A stretch of DNA of 64,000 nucleotides from Alphaproteobacteria bacterium (GTDB lineage: Bacteria > Pseudomonadota > Alphaproteobacteria > JAVJRE01), in NCBI GenBank assembly GCA_040218575.1, contig JAVJRE010000003.1:368001-432000 (forward strand). The letters are read 5' to 3'. The notes beneath the pieces were generated by a model, which saw nothing but the letters and a program-made list of their open reading frames with translations, made no database searches and was not told where the DNA came from. The position numbers and the translations under genes were made by a program. This document shows positions 10,501 to 21,324 of the stretch, piece after piece (positions within the stretch are counted from its first letter, which is position 1; each line of letters starts with the position of its first letter).

Positions 10501-11675
10501 GGTCGCCCGCCCCCTACCGGCCGGGCGGTGGCCGCCACCAGATCAGCCAGCGCCGCGGCGGCGTCCGGCCGGCCCAGCGCGCCGGCGGCCGCGGCGGCCC
10601 GGATAAGCAGATCCGGCATGGTCAGCAGACGCTGCAGGCGGCTGGCCAGGGCGTCGGGCGTGAAGGCGCTTTGCGGCATCAGCCAGCCGCCACCGGCCTC
10701 GTCCATGGCCTGGGCGTTGGCCGCCTGGTCCTGGTCGAGAGCGCCGGGAAAGGGCACCAGGATGGCCGGCCGGCCGGCTGTTGTCAGCTCCGCCACGGTT
10801 GATCCGCCGGCCCGGCAGATCACCAGATGGGCGGCCGCCAGGCGCTGCGGCACATCGGTAAAGAACGCCCGCAAAGTGATGTTTGCCGACACCCCGTCAT
10901 AGGCCGCCTCTACCGCGGCCAGGTCTTCCGGCCGCACCTGCTGGGCAATACGCAGCCGCGCCTGCAGGTGTTGCGGCAGGCGGCGGATGGCCTCCGGTAC
11001 AACGGCGCTGAAGACATGGGCTCCCTGACTTCCACCCAGAATCAGCACATCCAGAGGACCATCCAGTTGCGGTGCGCTGTAGGGCGATCCCGCCAGGCGG
11101 GCGATCGCGGCGCGCACCGGGTTGCCGGTGCAGACGATGCGACCGGTATCGCGCGGCCGCAGCCCGGCGACGCTGGCAAAGGACGTGGCTATGGCCGACG
11201 CGCGTGGCGCCAGAAGGCGGTTGGCCCGCCCGAGCACGGCGTTCTGATCGTGAATGACGGTTGGCTGTCCAAGGCGCGAGGCGGCAATCAACGCGGGCAG
11301 CGAAGGATAGCCGCCAAAGCCCACTACCACAGCAGGCTTGAGGCGCATCAGGCGCAGCCAGGCCTGGCCGACGCCAAGCAACAGGCGCGCAGCGCCTGCC
11401 GCCTTGCGCAGGGGGCCGCGCCCCGTCGTAGTTCCGGCAAACAACCGATGGACCGCCATGCGCGGGTCCAGATCGTGGAAAGCACTGCCCCGCCGATCCG
11501 TCACCAGGTCAACCCGGAAGCCGCGCGCCAGCAAGATCTCCGCCAGAGCCAGGGCCGGAAAGACGTGGCCGCCGGTGCCGCCAGCCGCCAGCAGGGCGAG
11601 ACGGCCCTGACCATCGCTTTTGATCTGGCCGACGGGTGCGGTGGCACTGCGTGCCATGGCGAGAGGCGCGTTCAT
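10497..11675 (-). CDS. murG: Undecaprenyl-PP-MurNAc-pentapeptide GlcNAc transferase MurG
   Basis: Peripheral membrane glycosyltransferase that converts lipid I to lipid II. The 392-residue protein has the glycine-rich motif GGTGGH at 32-37, a second GGYPSLP segment and the UDP-GlcNAc site [16 protein letters not shown] with [14 protein letters not shown] downstream. The ATG at 11673-11675 forms an ATGA overlap with ftsW; a GTG two codons upstream is possible but less likely. An N-terminal extension of about 25 residues precedes the fold. Confidence 0.96.
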   Translation of the reverse strand: MNAPLAMARSATAPVGQIKSDGQGRLALLAAGGTGGHVFPALALAEILLARGFRVDLVTDRRGSAFHDLDPRMAVHRLFAGTTTGRGPLRKAAGAARLLLGVGQAWLRLMRLKPAVVVGFGGYPSLPALIAASRLGQPTVIHDQNAVLGRANRLLAPRASAIATSFASVAGLRPRDTGRIVCTGNPVRAAIARLAGSPYSAPQLDGPLDVLILGGSQGAHVFSAVVPEAIRRLPQHLQARLRIAQQVRPEDLAAVEAAYDGVSANITLRAFFTDVPQRLAAAHLVICRAGGSTVAELTTAGRPAILVPFPGALDQDQAANAQAMDEAGGGWLMPQSAFTPDALASRLQRLLTMPDLLIRAAAAAGALGRPDAAAALADLVAATARPVGGGRP

Positions 11676-12808
11676 CGCCACGCCTCTGTCCCGTCGCCGC
11701 CTCGCCGCCGGCGCGTCAGGGCCAGCAACATGCCAATGGTGAAGGCCACGGCCAGCATGGAGGAACCGCCGTAGCTGACGAACGGGAGAGTCATGCCCTT
11801 GGTTGGCATCAGATGCAGGGTCGACGCCATGTTGACGATGGCCTGCAGGCCAAAGCCGACCAGCAGACCGGTGGTGGCGATCTGTACGAACGGACTGCTT
11901 TCGTCGCTGGCGCGGGCAAAGCCGCGCAGCACCACCAGGGCGAACAGACCGATGATAATGAGAGCGGCGAACATGCCCAGCTCCTCACCGGCGACAGCGA
12001 AGATGAAGTCGCTGTGGGCGTCCGGCAGGCGATCTTTGACGCTACCCTCACCGGGGCCGCGTCCGAACAGACCTCCGGCCATGAATGCCGACAGGCCGGT
12101 ATCTACCTGGAATGTGTCGCCGGACGCCGGGTCCAGGAAACGGTCAATCCGACTCGAGACATGATCGAAGGTCCAGTAGGCGCCGATAGCGGCAACCAGA
12201 CCGAGAACGCTGACGGCGACAATGATGACCATCGGCAGGCCGGCGACAAAAAGCTGGGCAACCCAGACTGCTGCAACAATGACCGTCATGCCCATGTCCG
12301 GCTGGGCCACCAGCAGCAGAGCGATGACGGCGAACAAGCCGGCGACGATCCGCCGGCCGGGAAAAGCCGGGTCGCGATGTGCTTCGGCCAGCAGCCAGGC
12401 GCTGACCACGGCAAAGGTCGGCTTGAGGAACTCTGATGGCTGAAGGGAAAAGCCGGGCAGCGACAGCCAGCGCTGGGCGCCCTTGATCTCGGGCCCGATG
12501 ACCAGAGTCAGGGCGGTGGCCAGCAGGGCCGCAGCGAATCCGACAATGGCCAGTCGGCGCATGGTCAGCGGGTCAAGCAGGCTGATCGCCACCAGCACAA
12601 TCAGGGCCAGCACACTGAAAACCATCTGCCGCTCGACGAAGTGGAGGGGCGGCAGGCCGATCCGCACCGCCACCGCGGGACTGGCCATGGCGGCGAGCAT
12701 GATGCCAATGGCCAGCAGCAACAGGGCCGCCGCCAGCAGCCAGCGGTCTACGGTCCACCACCAGCGGCCGATGATCGAAGTATCGGTGCGGGCCATCAGA
12801 AATGTCAT
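11672..12808 (-). CDS. ftsW: Septal peptidoglycan polymerase FtsW
   Basis: SEDS-family glycosyltransferase that polymerises lipid II at the septum together with FtsI. The 378-residue protein has about ten hydrophobic segments, the phrases GAQRWLSLPGFSLQPSE and DAHSDFIFAVAGEELG, whose Asp is the proposed catalytic residue of SEDS enzymes, and the closing LPFVSYGGSSML. It overlaps murD and murG by 4 bp on each side. A paralogue, rodA, lies at 47976 with the mre genes; the dcw location assigns this copy to division. Confidence 0.97.
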   Translation of the reverse strand: MTFLMARTDTSIIGRWWWTVDRWLLAAALLLLAIGIMLAAMASPAVAVRIGLPPLHFVERQMVFSVLALIVLVAISLLDPLTMRRLAIVGFAAALLATALTLVIGPEIKGAQRWLSLPGFSLQPSEFLKPTFAVVSAWLLAEAHRDPAFPGRRIVAGLFAVIALLLVAQPDMGMTVIVAAVWVAQLFVAGLPMVIIVAVSVLGLVAAIGAYWTFDHVSSRIDRFLDPASGDTFQVDTGLSAFMAGGLFGRGPGEGSVKDRLPDAHSDFIFAVAGEELGMFAALIIIGLFALVVLRGFARASDESSPFVQIATTGLLVGFGLQAIVNMASTLHLMPTKGMTLPFVSYGGSSMLAVAFTIGMLLALTRRRRGGDGTEAWR

Positions 12809-14208
12809 GACCGGGCCTCCGCCGCCGGCAGGGCCTGAATCTGATCCAGCACCAATTGGCGGAAGCGGTCGCCGCGTTCGGCAAAATCACTGAATTGATC
12901 AAACGAGGCGCAAGCCGGCGACAGGAGTATGACCGAAGGAAGCGGGTCCTTCGTTGCCGCATGGGATGCCCGGGCAACGGCTGTCGCCAGATCGCCGCAG
13001 CGGCTGACCAGGGTACGAGGACTGAGGTCCCGGGCAAAACTTTCCGTCGCTTCGCCGATAAGAAAGGTTTCCTGAACGCGGCCCATGCGGCTGGCCAGAG
13101 GCGCGAGGGACTCACCCTTGGCCTGGCCGCCGGCGATCCAGTAGATGCGTTCGTAGCAGTCGAGCGCGGTACAGGCGGCGGACACATTGGTCGCCTTGCT
13201 GTCGTTGACAAAGGTGACGTGACCGGTGCGGGCGACCACCTCCTGGCGATGTGGCAGGCCTGCATAAGTGACAAGCGCGCCAGCGATGACCGCCGCCTCA
13301 ATGCCGACCGCACGGGCGACCGCATAGGCGGCGGCGGCGTTCTGCCAGTTGTGACGGCCCGGCAGAGAGGATGCGGCGGACAGATCGCAGACGCGGCCGT
13401 CACCGCCGGCTCGCTCGTCATAGAGGACGCCATCGCGAACGGAGACCTCGCCCGGCGCAGCACCCTCCGCGGAAACGGCAACAATCGTCCGGCCCGCAGG
13501 CTGCGCTAAAAGCTCGTCGCGAATAGCCTGGCACCACACGTCGTCCTGGCCGACGACGGCCACGTCTCCCGCCCGCTGGTTAGCGAAGATGTGCCGTTTG
13601 GCGGCGACATATCCGTCAAGGCCGCCGTGGCGGTCCAGATGGTCTGGGCTGATATTGAGGAGAACGGCGATTTCGAACCGCATGCCCGGCGTCAGTTCAA
13701 GCTGGTAGGAGGACAGTTCCAGAACATATCGGGTGGTGCTGCCACCGGGTTCCAGGGCAAGTACGCCAAGGCCGATATTGCCGCCGGTCCGCACTTCACA
13801 CCCGGCCGCGGCCAGAACGTGACTGATCAGGGCCGTGGTGGTGGACTTGCCGTTGGTGCCGGTAATGCCGATGGCGCGCAACTCGGGGTGGCTGCGCCAC
13901 ATGAGTTCCAGGTCGGAGAGAATCTCGCAGCCATGGTCGCGCGCCCGCACGGCCACCGGGTGCGGCTTGGGAAAGCGATGGGGAATACCGGGACTGAGGA
14001 CCAGGCCGTCGATTTCCGCAAAGCTTTCCTGCATGAGATCGGCCAGCGGAACGCCGGCGGCGGCGGCGGCGGACCGCCGCTCCGCCTGGTCGTCCCAGCC
14101 CAGCACCCGGGCGCCGCTGGCGGCCAGGGCCTTGGCCGCACTGAGCCCGGTGCGGCCAAGGCCCAGCACCGCGTAGGTCTGTCCTCTGGTGCGGGGCAGC
14201 GCAATCAT
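12805..14208 (-). CDS. murD: UDP-N-acetylmuramoyl-L-alanine--D-glutamate ligase MurD
   Basis: Adds D-Glu to UDP-MurNAc-L-Ala. The 467-residue product opens with the Rossmann-like VLGLGRTGLSAAKAL, has the P-loop GTNGKS at 117-122, NISPDHLDRHG in the central domain and VNDSKATN plus ILLSPACASFDQF in the C-terminal domain, the last a MurD signature. It lies 4 bases downstream of mraY and overlaps ftsW by 4 bp. Confidence is very high. Confidence 0.97.
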   Translation of the reverse strand: MIALPRTRGQTYAVLGLGRTGLSAAKALAASGARVLGWDDQAERRSAAAAAGVPLADLMQESFAEIDGLVLSPGIPHRFPKPHPVAVRARDHGCEILSDLELMWRSHPELRAIGITGTNGKSTTTALISHVLAAAGCEVRTGGNIGLGVLALEPGGSTTRYVLELSSYQLELTPGMRFEIAVLLNISPDHLDRHGGLDGYVAAKRHIFANQRAGDVAVVGQDDVWCQAIRDELLAQPAGRTIVAVSAEGAAPGEVSVRDGVLYDERAGGDGRVCDLSAASSLPGRHNWQNAAAAYAVARAVGIEAAVIAGALVTYAGLPHRQEVVARTGHVTFVNDSKATNVSAACTALDCYERIYWIAGGQAKGESLAPLASRMGRVQETFLIGEATESFARDLSPRTLVSRCGDLATAVARASHAATKDPLPSVILLSPACASFDQFSDFAERGDRFRQLVLDQIQALPAAEARS

Positions 14209-14212
14209 GGGC

Positions 14213-15301
14213 CTAGCGCAACTTCAGGGTCGCCAGACCGGCGACGGCCAGGATCGAGGCAATGATCCAGAAGCGGATGACGATGGTCGGCTCCGCCCAG
14301 CCCTTCTGCTCGAAGTGATGATGCAGCGGCGCCATGCGGAAAACGCGACGCCCGGTCAATCGGAACGACACCACCTGGGCGATGACCGATACGGTTTCCA
14401 GAACGAACAGGCCGCCGACGATGGCCAGGACAATTTCGTGCTTGGTGACCGCAGCGATGGCGCCCAGTGCGCCACCCATGGACAGCGATCCCGTGTCGCC
14501 CATGAACACCATGGCCGGCGGCGCGTTGTACCACAGGAAGCCAAGCCCGGCGCCGACCATGGCGCCGCAGAACACAGCCAACTCGCCGGCCCCCGGCACA
14601 TGATTGATCTGCAGATAGCCGGCAAAAATGGAATTACCGGCCAGATAGGCGATGAACAGGAAGCAACTGGCTGCCAGCATCACCGGCCCGATGGCCAGGC
14701 CGTCCAGCCCGTCTGTCAGATTGACGGAGTTGGAGGCGCCGACAATGACGAAGGCGACAAACGGAAAATAGAACCAACCGAGATCCACAAGCAGGTTCTT
14801 GAAGAAGGGAAAGGCCAGGGTGGTGGCCAGCGGGTCGCGGGTCAGATGGCTGATGGCGACAGCGGCGGCAAGGGCGACCAAAGCCTGCATGGCGAATTTG
14901 AACTTGCCAGGAATGCCGGCGCTGCTACGTCGTGTCAGTTTGCGATAGTCATCGACGAAACCTATGGCGCCGAAAGCCACGGTGACCGCCAGCACGACCC
15001 AGGTAAAGCCGTTGCTGAGGTCGGCCCACAGCAATGTGGAAATGCTGAGCGACAGAAGAATCAGAAACCCGCCCATGGTTGGCGTTCCCTGCTTGGTCAG
15101 CAGGTGACTGGCCGGGCCGTCAGTACGGATGGGCTGGCCGGCCGGCTGCTTGCGACGCAACCAGCGGATAAACGACGGGCCAAGAACGAACGAGACGATC
15201 AGCGCCGTCATGACCGCGCCGCCGGTGCGGAAGGTCAGAAAGCGGAACAGATTGAAGACGGTATAATTGTCGGCCAGCGGCGCCAGGAGATTAAACAGCA
15301 T
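14213..15301 (-). CDS. mraY: Phospho-MurNAc-pentapeptide translocase MraY
   Basis: Integral membrane enzyme that transfers phospho-MurNAc-pentapeptide to undecaprenyl phosphate, making lipid I. The 362-residue protein begins [20 protein letters not shown], shows about ten transmembrane segments, and keeps the motifs [29 protein letters not shown] and APLHHHFE. I chose the ATG at 15301, which overlaps the murF 3' end by 11 bp; the frame continues 35 codons upstream in murF, but those residues do not resemble the family. Confidence 0.97.
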   Translation of the reverse strand: MLFNLLAPLADNYTVFNLFRFLTFRTGGAVMTALIVSFVLGPSFIRWLRRKQPAGQPIRTDGPASHLLTKQGTPTMGGFLILLSLSISTLLWADLSNGFTWVVLAVTVAFGAIGFVDDYRKLTRRSSAGIPGKFKFAMQALVALAAAVAISHLTRDPLATTLAFPFFKNLLVDLGWFYFPFVAFVIVGASNSVNLTDGLDGLAIGPVMLAASCFLFIAYLAGNSIFAGYLQINHVPGAGELAVFCGAMVGAGLGFLWYNAPPAMVFMGDTGSLSMGGALGAIAAVTKHEIVLAIVGGLFVLETVSVIAQVVSFRLTGRRVFRMAPLHHHFEQKGWAEPTIVIRFWIIASILAVAGLATLKLR

Positions 15302-16727
15302 GGGCGACGCCTTCCTGGGTGTTCCGGCTGGTAGCGCGGTGACGAAAGTGGTCAACCACGAGGCTCGCCCGGCTTGCCTTGGAGCCTTTGACCAGCACGA
15401 TGTCATCGGGTCTTAACAACTGATCCAGGGCCTCTGGCAGGGCATCGGCGCTGGTCACCGCCAGAGCCCGGTTCTTTTCCGGCAAGGCGGCAAAGAGCAC
15501 CGCCGCCAGGGGTCCGATGGCGAAGACGAGATCGACCCCGGCGGCGGTCACGTCCGCGGCCATGGCCTTGTGCAGGCTCGCCGCTGTGTCGCCCAGTTCC
15601 AGCATGTCGCCAAGCACGGCGATCCGTCGGCCGCTGGCGGCGGGCTTCATAACGCCAAGGGAATGCAGGGCCGCGCGCATGGAGTCGGGGTTGGCGTTGT
15701 ACGCGTCATCAATCACGGTGAGCACACCGCCGCGGATGGCGGCGGTGAATCGTTCACCACGTCCGGGCAGGGAGCGGAGCTTGCCCAGGGCGGTCGCCGC
15801 CGGGCCGGGGTCCAGACCTAACGCCGCCACGGCGGTCAGCACAGCCAGGACGTTGGAGGCCCAGTGTTCTTCCGTCAGGGGCAGAGTGACCGTGTGGCGA
15901 TGACCGAGAATCATGGCCTCCAGGACAGCGCCCTCGGCGGTCTTTCGCCACGACACCAGGCATCCATCGGCGCTGCTATGCCGACCGAAGGTCAGCACCC
16001 TGGCGTGCTGGGCTTTGGCTCGTGCCTCCAGCACGGCAAACTGATCACTGTCGCGCGGCAGAACGGCGATACCGTCGGCGACAAGACCGGCACAGATGTC
16101 TGCTTTTTCCGCCGCTATGGCGGCGATACTGTCGAAGGCCTCAAGATGGGCAGCACCAATGGATGTGATGATGGCCACGTGCGGCCTGGCGAGACGCGAC
16201 AAAGGGGCGATCTCACCCGGCTGGTTCATGCCGATTTCGAGTACCGCATAGGTGGCGTGGCGCGGCAGGCGGGCCATGCTCAAAGGCACACCCCAGGCAT
16301 TGTTGAGATTGCCGGTGGTGGCCGAGGTGGCCCCGTAGGCGGCCAGAGCGAGGGCCAGGGCCTCCTTGGTGCTGGTCTTGCCGACACTGCCCGTGACAGC
16401 GATAACGCGCGCCTGACTGCGCTGCCGGGCGGCGGTGGCCAGCGCTTGCAGCCCGGCATCGGTGTCGTCGACGCGCAGCAGAGGCCACTCGGCTCGATGG
16501 CTGGCGACGGCGCCACGACGATCGACCATGGCTGCCGCGGCGCCGTTGCGGAAGGCTGCTGCGACGAAACTGTGTCCGTCGTGGTTGGGACCCTTGATGG
16601 CAACAAACAGGTCGCCATGCGCTAGCGAGCGGCTATCCAGCGACACGCCTGTCGCCAACCATGGTGCGGTGGACTGTCCACCGGTTGCCGCCTCGGCTTC
16701 GGCCGCGCTCCACAAGGGTTCAACCAT
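15291..16727 (-). CDS. murF: UDP-MurNAc-tripeptide--D-alanyl-D-alanine ligase MurF
   Basis: Adds D-Ala-D-Ala to complete the pentapeptide. The 478-residue Mur ligase has the P-loop [24 protein letters not shown] and [11 protein letters not shown], the last typical of MurF. The ATG at 16727 is preceded by a purine-rich AGGGGGC and overlaps the murE end by 8 bp, so it is preferred to the start 8 codons upstream. It is immediately followed by mraY. Substrate for this step comes from ddl further along the same operon. Confidence 0.96.
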   Translation of the reverse strand: MVEPLWSAAEAEAATGGQSTAPWLATGVSLDSRSLAHGDLFVAIKGPNHDGHSFVAAAFRNGAAAAMVDRRGAVASHRAEWPLLRVDDTDAGLQALATAARQRSQARVIAVTGSVGKTSTKEALALALAAYGATSATTGNLNNAWGVPLSMARLPRHATYAVLEIGMNQPGEIAPLSRLARPHVAIITSIGAAHLEAFDSIAAIAAEKADICAGLVADGIAVLPRDSDQFAVLEARAKAQHARVLTFGRHSSADGCLVSWRKTAEGAVLEAMILGHRHTVTLPLTEEHWASNVLAVLTAVAALGLDPGPAATALGKLRSLPGRGERFTAAIRGGVLTVIDDAYNANPDSMRAALHSLGVMKPAASGRRIAVLGDMLELGDTAASLHKAMAADVTAAGVDLVFAIGPLAAVLFAALPEKNRALAVTSADALPEALDQLLRPDDIVLVKGSKASRASLVVDHFRHRATSRNTQEGVAHAV

Positions 16728-18225
16728 GAGCCGCCCCCTGGCCGGAGCCAATCAGACCCCGCGCCACGGCGCGGTCGTCAAACGGCAGGATTTGATCGCC
16801 GATGATCTGGCCGGTCTCATGACCTTTGCCGGCAATGAGCAAACCGTCGCCGGCGGCGAGCCCGCGTACCGCGGTCTCAATGGCTTGCCGGCGGTCTGCG
16901 ATGTGGAGGGCGTCGGGCGCCTGCGCCAGAATCTGCCGCCGGATCGCTTCGGCGTTTTCCGTGCGTGGGTTGTCATCCGTGACAATGACGCGGTCGGCGT
17001 TGTGCGCGGCGATGCGCCCCATGACCGGACGTTTGGCACCGTCGCGGTCGCCGCCGCAACCGAACACCACTACCAGACGACCCGTCACATGTGGCCGCAT
17101 GGCTTGCAAAGCGGCCTGCAGGGCGTCCGGTGTGTGCGCATAGTCAACGACCACAAGGCCGCCGGCCTCTGTCGCGCCGATGATCTCCATGCGCCCGGGG
17201 GCGCCGTGCAGCCGGTTCAGGGCGTTCAGCACCTGCATGGACGACAGGCCTGATGCCAGGCCGATGCCGGCGGCGGCAAGGGCATTGAGAATCTGAAAGC
17301 GTCCCCACAGAGGCAGACGCACATCGCCGGTCGTTCCGCCGATTGTCAGTGTCAGCCGCCAGCCCTCCGGCGTCGCGGCCATGTGGTCGCAGCGCACGCC
17401 ACCATGCGTCAGGCCATAGTCCAGCACGGAAAGGTTGCGGGCGCGGGCGATGTTGCGAAGGGTGTCGTACTCGCCCGAGTCGCGGTTGAGGACCACACTG
17501 CCGCCGGTGACAACGATCTCTGAAAACAGGCGTTCCTTGGCCCGTCGGTAGGCCGCCATATCACCGTGATAGTCCAGGTGATCATGGCTCAGGTTGGTAA
17601 AGGCGGCGATGGAGACACGAACCCCGTCCAGCCTATGCTGAGCCAGCCCGTGGCTGGAGGCCTCCAGGGCCAAATGAGCCACGCCGTCACCGGCCAGCCG
17701 GGCCAGGGCGTGGTGCAGGTCCATGACGTCTGGCGTGGTCAGTCGGCTATCCAGCCGCGCCTGGCTGGCGCCGTCTGACTCTATGCCCAGGGTGCCCAGG
17801 CTGGCTGCCGGCCGGCCGGCTGAGCGCCATATCTGGCTGGCGAAGGTGGCGACCGACGTCTTGCCGTTGGTGCCGGTGACAGCGGCAATGCAGGCGGGCT
17901 GGGGGCCGCAGTATGCCGACGCCATGCGGGCGAAGCGTCGCGGCACGCAATCGTCGGTAACCAGGCTGATGACTTTGTCGGTCGCCGGCAGCGCGGTACC
18001 GGTCTCGGCCAGCACGGCGATGGCGCCGTGACGCAGGGCATCGGGAATATAGTGACGACCATCAACCCGGGTGCCAGGCAGGGCGGCGAACAGCATGCCC
18101 GGCTCAATGCGGCGCGAATCCGCACTCAGGCCCGTAATGTCCACGTCCGGACCTACCAGATGGGCTGCCGGAATCGGCGGCCAGCCGGTATCGGTGTGAT
18201 CTTGCATCAGGTCAGTAAGACGCAA
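16720..18225 (-). CDS. murE: UDP-MurNAc-tripeptide synthetase MurE (meso-DAP type)
   Basis: Adds the third stem-peptide residue. The 501-residue protein has GLSADSRRIEPGMLF at the N-terminus, the P-loop GTNGKT at 118-123, FTNLSHDHLDYHG in the middle and a DNPR motif (TDDNPRTE) in the C-terminal domain. Established knowledge links DNPR to meso-diaminopimelate rather than lysine, as expected for a Gram-negative. It overlaps ftsI by 14 bp at its start. Confidence 0.97.
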   Translation of the reverse strand: MRLTDLMQDHTDTGWPPIPAAHLVGPDVDITGLSADSRRIEPGMLFAALPGTRVDGRHYIPDALRHGAIAVLAETGTALPATDKVISLVTDDCVPRRFARMASAYCGPQPACIAAVTGTNGKTSVATFASQIWRSAGRPAASLGTLGIESDGASQARLDSRLTTPDVMDLHHALARLAGDGVAHLALEASSHGLAQHRLDGVRVSIAAFTNLSHDHLDYHGDMAAYRRAKERLFSEIVVTGGSVVLNRDSGEYDTLRNIARARNLSVLDYGLTHGGVRCDHMAATPEGWRLTLTIGGTTGDVRLPLWGRFQILNALAAAGIGLASGLSSMQVLNALNRLHGAPGRMEIIGATEAGGLVVVDYAHTPDALQAALQAMRPHVTGRLVVVFGCGGDRDGAKRPVMGRIAAHNADRVIVTDDNPRTENAEAIRRQILAQAPDALHIADRRQAIETAVRGLAAGDGLLIAGKGHETGQIIGDQILPFDDRAVARGLIGSGQGAAHG

Positions 18226-19915
18226 GATGACGCCCTCCCAGTGGCAGGGTTATGGCAATCATGTCGTCATAGGCCCGTTCGTCATCGGGGCGCGGACGAA
18301 TGCCGAGCAGGGGTGCGGCGCGGCCGACAAAGCGGCCGACAACCGGCGCAGCGACCCAGCCACCGGTGGCGAAGCCGTATGACTGGGCGTCGCCCTTTGG
18401 CTCGTCGATCAGTGCCAGAACAACGTATTGCGGTGCGTCTACGGGAAAGACCCCGACAAAGGACGACAGCAGCCGTCGTTCAGCATAGCCCCGCCCGCTC
18501 TGTTTCTCGGCGGTGCCGGTCTTGCCGCCGACCAGATAGCCGGGGGCATCGGCCATGCTGCCGGTGCCTTCGGTCACCACCAGCCGCATGAGCTGGCGCA
18601 TGGTCTGTGATGTTTGCGCAGACAGGACCTGTGTTTCCTGCGTCGGCGAGGCGACGTTACGACGCAACAAGGTCGGCGCCATCAGGCGGCCGCCATTGAC
18701 GATGGCCGCTGTGGCGCTGGCCAGTTGAAGGGGGGGGACAGAAACGCCATAGCCATAGGACACCGTGATGGTGTTGACGTCACGCCAGCGCTCTGGCTTC
18801 ACCGGTTGCCCCAGTTCGCGCAATTCAATGGCGGACGGGCTCAAGAGGCCCAGACGCGTGAGATAAGCCTGTTGCCGTTCGCCGCCGACGGCCAGCGCCA
18901 TGCGCGCGGCGCCGATATTGGAGGAGTGGATGAATACTTCCGGCACGGTGAGCCAGCGGTTCTGACCGTGATAGTCATCAATGGTAAAGCGGGAGATGCG
19001 CAGAGGCTCTGTGGCATCGAAGGAGTCGGCCAGAGACACGGCACCGGAATCCAGCGCCATGGCGGTGGTGAAGGCTTTGAACGTGGAGCCCATTTCATAG
19101 ACGCCCAGGGTCGTCTGGTTGAAACGGGCTTCGGCTGGCGCGTTGCCCGCGAGTTGCGGGTCGAAGTCTGGAAGCGACACCATGGCGATCACTTCACCGC
19201 TCGCCACGTCGAGCACCAGACCACTGGCGCCGACCGCCCTGAACCGGGTCATGGCCGCCGCCAGCTCTTCGTGCAGGATGCCCTGAATGCGGATGTCCAG
19301 GGACAGGCTGATCGCTGCTTGCGAACTGGTAATGACGTCCTCAAGACCACGCTCGATCCCGGCCAGCCCGCGATTGTCGATGTCCGTAAAGCCAACAGCG
19401 TGAGAAACCAGCCGGCCGTGCGGGTAGACGCGGCTCTCTTCGGTGACGAAATCCAATCCCGGCAGACCGAGACGATTGACTTCGTAGTGCTGGCGAGGCG
19501 TCAGATTGCGGCGCAGCCAGACGAACCGCCGGTCGGTGTCCAGGCGCTCGCGAATCCAGTTTTCACTAAGGTCGGGCAGAATGGTGGAAAGACGGCGCGC
19601 CGTCTCATCAATGTCCTGAACACGCTGCGGGTCGGCATACAGTGAAGCGGTTGCCAGGCTCGTCGCCAGAATGACGCCGTTGCGATCTGTCAGTTCAGCG
19701 CGATGTACCACCTGGTCGGTGACCTGGCGTTGCACGAGGTCGGCCTGTGCCGCCGCCTGTACAATGCTGAGATCAGCGACCCGCAGCGCCAGCACACCAA
19801 AGGCAACGGCAAACAAAGCGCCGGTCAGAACCAACCGCGTCCGCCCAACCTCCACAAACGTCTTGGTCCGGCCGTCGATGCGGATGTGACGATGGCGCGT
19901 TATGCTACCCATCAT
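18212..19915 (-). CDS. ftsI: Septal transpeptidase FtsI (PBP3)
   Basis: Class B penicillin-binding protein that cross-links septal peptidoglycan in the periplasm. Counting from the ATG at 19915, which overlaps the ftsL stop as ATGA, the 567-residue protein has one N-terminal transmembrane segment (LVLTGALFAVAFGVLALRV) and a dimerisation domain. The three active-site motifs are STFK at 277-280, SSN at 331-333 and KTG from residue 465. The frame is open for 14 more codons upstream but the coupled start is more likely. Partner of FtsW. Confidence 0.97.
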   Translation of the reverse strand: MMGSITRHRHIRIDGRTKTFVEVGRTRLVLTGALFAVAFGVLALRVADLSIVQAAAQADLVQRQVTDQVVHRAELTDRNGVILATSLATASLYADPQRVQDIDETARRLSTILPDLSENWIRERLDTDRRFVWLRRNLTPRQHYEVNRLGLPGLDFVTEESRVYPHGRLVSHAVGFTDIDNRGLAGIERGLEDVITSSQAAISLSLDIRIQGILHEELAAAMTRFRAVGASGLVLDVASGEVIAMVSLPDFDPQLAGNAPAEARFNQTTLGVYEMGSTFKAFTTAMALDSGAVSLADSFDATEPLRISRFTIDDYHGQNRWLTVPEVFIHSSNIGAARMALAVGGERQQAYLTRLGLLSPSAIELRELGQPVKPERWRDVNTITVSYGYGVSVPPLQLASATAAIVNGGRLMAPTLLRRNVASPTQETQVLSAQTSQTMRQLMRLVVTEGTGSMADAPGYLVGGKTGTAEKQSGRGYAERRLLSSFVGVFPVDAPQYVVLALIDEPKGDAQSYGFATGGWVAAPVVGRFVGRAAPLLGIRPRPDDERAYDDMIAITLPLGGRHLASY

Positions 19916-20310
19916 CGAATGATGCCCGGTCGCACACGCAGACGGATTTCCGACCACGCTTCGATTGGTTCCACGGCGGCGGCCGGCTCCACTCTCGCGG
20001 CGCTCTGCACATCAGGCGAAATGATCAGTGGCAAAGTGGCGACCTCGCCAACGCGCGCGGTAGTCAGCGGCACCATGCCAAGATATCGCGACGACAGGTC
20101 GGCCAGCCGTGCTGGTTGATTGAGATAGGCCCACTCCGCCTCCAGAACATGGACGGCTTGTTGATCATCGTTGATCTGGCGGTTCAGCGTCTGCAGTTCT
20201 TCCTCAATGTCACGAACGGCGAAGGTCACGTGAAAGAGGCCGTATGCAGCCAGTCCGGCGAGGACGATCCAAGCGACAGACAGGCGACCGAGGGTGGGGC
20301 GCAGGCGCAT
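19912..20310 (-). CDS. ftsL: Cell division protein FtsL
   Basis: Small bitopic divisome protein. The 132-residue product has a short basic N-terminus, one transmembrane segment (SVAWIVLAGLAAYGLFHVTF) and a leucine/glutamine-rich coiled coil (VRDIEEELQTLNRQINDDQQ). FtsL sequences are poorly conserved, so the call rests on this architecture plus position between rsmH and ftsI, where it is always found in dcw clusters. The 3' end overlaps ftsI by 4 bp. Confidence 0.9.
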   Translation of the reverse strand: MRLRPTLGRLSVAWIVLAGLAAYGLFHVTFAVRDIEEELQTLNRQINDDQQAVHVLEAEWAYLNQPARLADLSSRYLGMVPLTTARVGEVATLPLIISPDVQSAARVEPAAAVEPIEAWSEIRLRVRPGIIR

Positions 20311-20313
20311 GGT

Positions 20314-21324
20314 CTAGTCCGACTCGCCAGCAGATACGGCCACGCGCTCCGCCGTGCGGAGGCGGGCTGAGCGGGCACGGGGGTTGAACCGGATTTCCTC
20401 CTCGCCGGGCTTTATGGCGCGACGGTGCAGCAGCCGGAGTGTCGGCCGCCGCCGCTGGTCGGCAGACAAAGGGGGCTGGTGGCGCGAGGGCGCACCGGCG
20501 GCCCCGGCGGAGCGGCTGTGCAGGAAGGATTTGACCAGCCGATCCTCGAGGGAATGGAAAGCGATGACGGCCAGACGGCCGCCGGGCGCCAGAAGGGATT
20601 CCGCTGACACCAGACCGCGCTCGATTTCGCCCAGCTCATCGTTGACGGCCATGCGCAGGGCCTGAAAGGACCGCGTTGCCGGGTCTGTCTTGCCGCTGCC
20701 GCCCTTGGCCCGACGAATGATCGTGGCCAGCTCGCCAGTGCGGCGAAGTGGCATCCTTTGACGGGTTTCGACGATGGCGCGCGCGATGCGCCGCGCCGCC
20801 GGCTCTTCACCCAGATCATGCAGCAGGCGGGCCAGGTCGGCTTCGCTGATGGCGGCCAGCAGTTCAGCGGCCGTCTGCCCCTGGCTGGTGTCCATGCGCA
20901 TGTCCAGCGGCCCGTCACCCTGGAACGAGAACCCGCGGTCGGGGGTATTGATCTGGTCGGACGAGAAACCGAGGTCGAGGGCAACGCCATCAACCCCGCG
21001 CTCGGCCGCGGCGGGACTGGCCCTGCGACACAAGGCGGCCATGTCGCCAAAGCGTCCGTGCAGCGGGATCAGACGGTCGCCCAACCGGACTGCCATGTGC
21101 CGGGCGCGGGCAAACGCGGCAGGGTCGCGATCAATGGCGAGAACCTGACAACGGGCGGCAGACAACAGTGCGCGGGTCAGGCCGCCACCGCCAAAGGTTC
21201 CGTCCACATAGAGGCCGCCATCGCGTGGCTCAAGCGCCGACAGGGTTTCGGCCAGCAGCACGGGAACATGCTGTGTCGTCGCCGGCTCGGGCGCGGCGGA
21301 GGCGGGGAGGGCGGCGGAGGTCAT
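20314..21324 (-). CDS. rsmH: 16S rRNA m4C1402 methyltransferase RsmH (MraW)
   Basis: SAM-dependent methyltransferase that acts on 16S rRNA position C1402. The 336-residue protein has HVPVLLAETLSAL at the N-terminus, the SAM-binding loop GTFGGGGLTRALL, ALDLGFSSDQI and the C-terminal AFHSLEDRLVKSF, all RsmH signatures. It lies between mraZ (4-bp overlap) and ftsL (3-base gap), the conserved head of the dcw operon. Confidence 0.97.
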   Translation of the reverse strand: MTSAALPASAAPEPATTQHVPVLLAETLSALEPRDGGLYVDGTFGGGGLTRALLSAARCQVLAIDRDPAAFARARHMAVRLGDRLIPLHGRFGDMAALCRRASPAAAERGVDGVALDLGFSSDQINTPDRGFSFQGDGPLDMRMDTSQGQTAAELLAAISEADLARLLHDLGEEPAARRIARAIVETRQRMPLRRTGELATIIRRAKGGSGKTDPATRSFQALRMAVNDELGEIERGLVSAESLLAPGGRLAVIAFHSLEDRLVKSFLHSRSAGAAGAPSRHQPPLSADQRRRPTLRLLHRRAIKPGEEEIRFNPRARSARLRTAERVAVSAGESD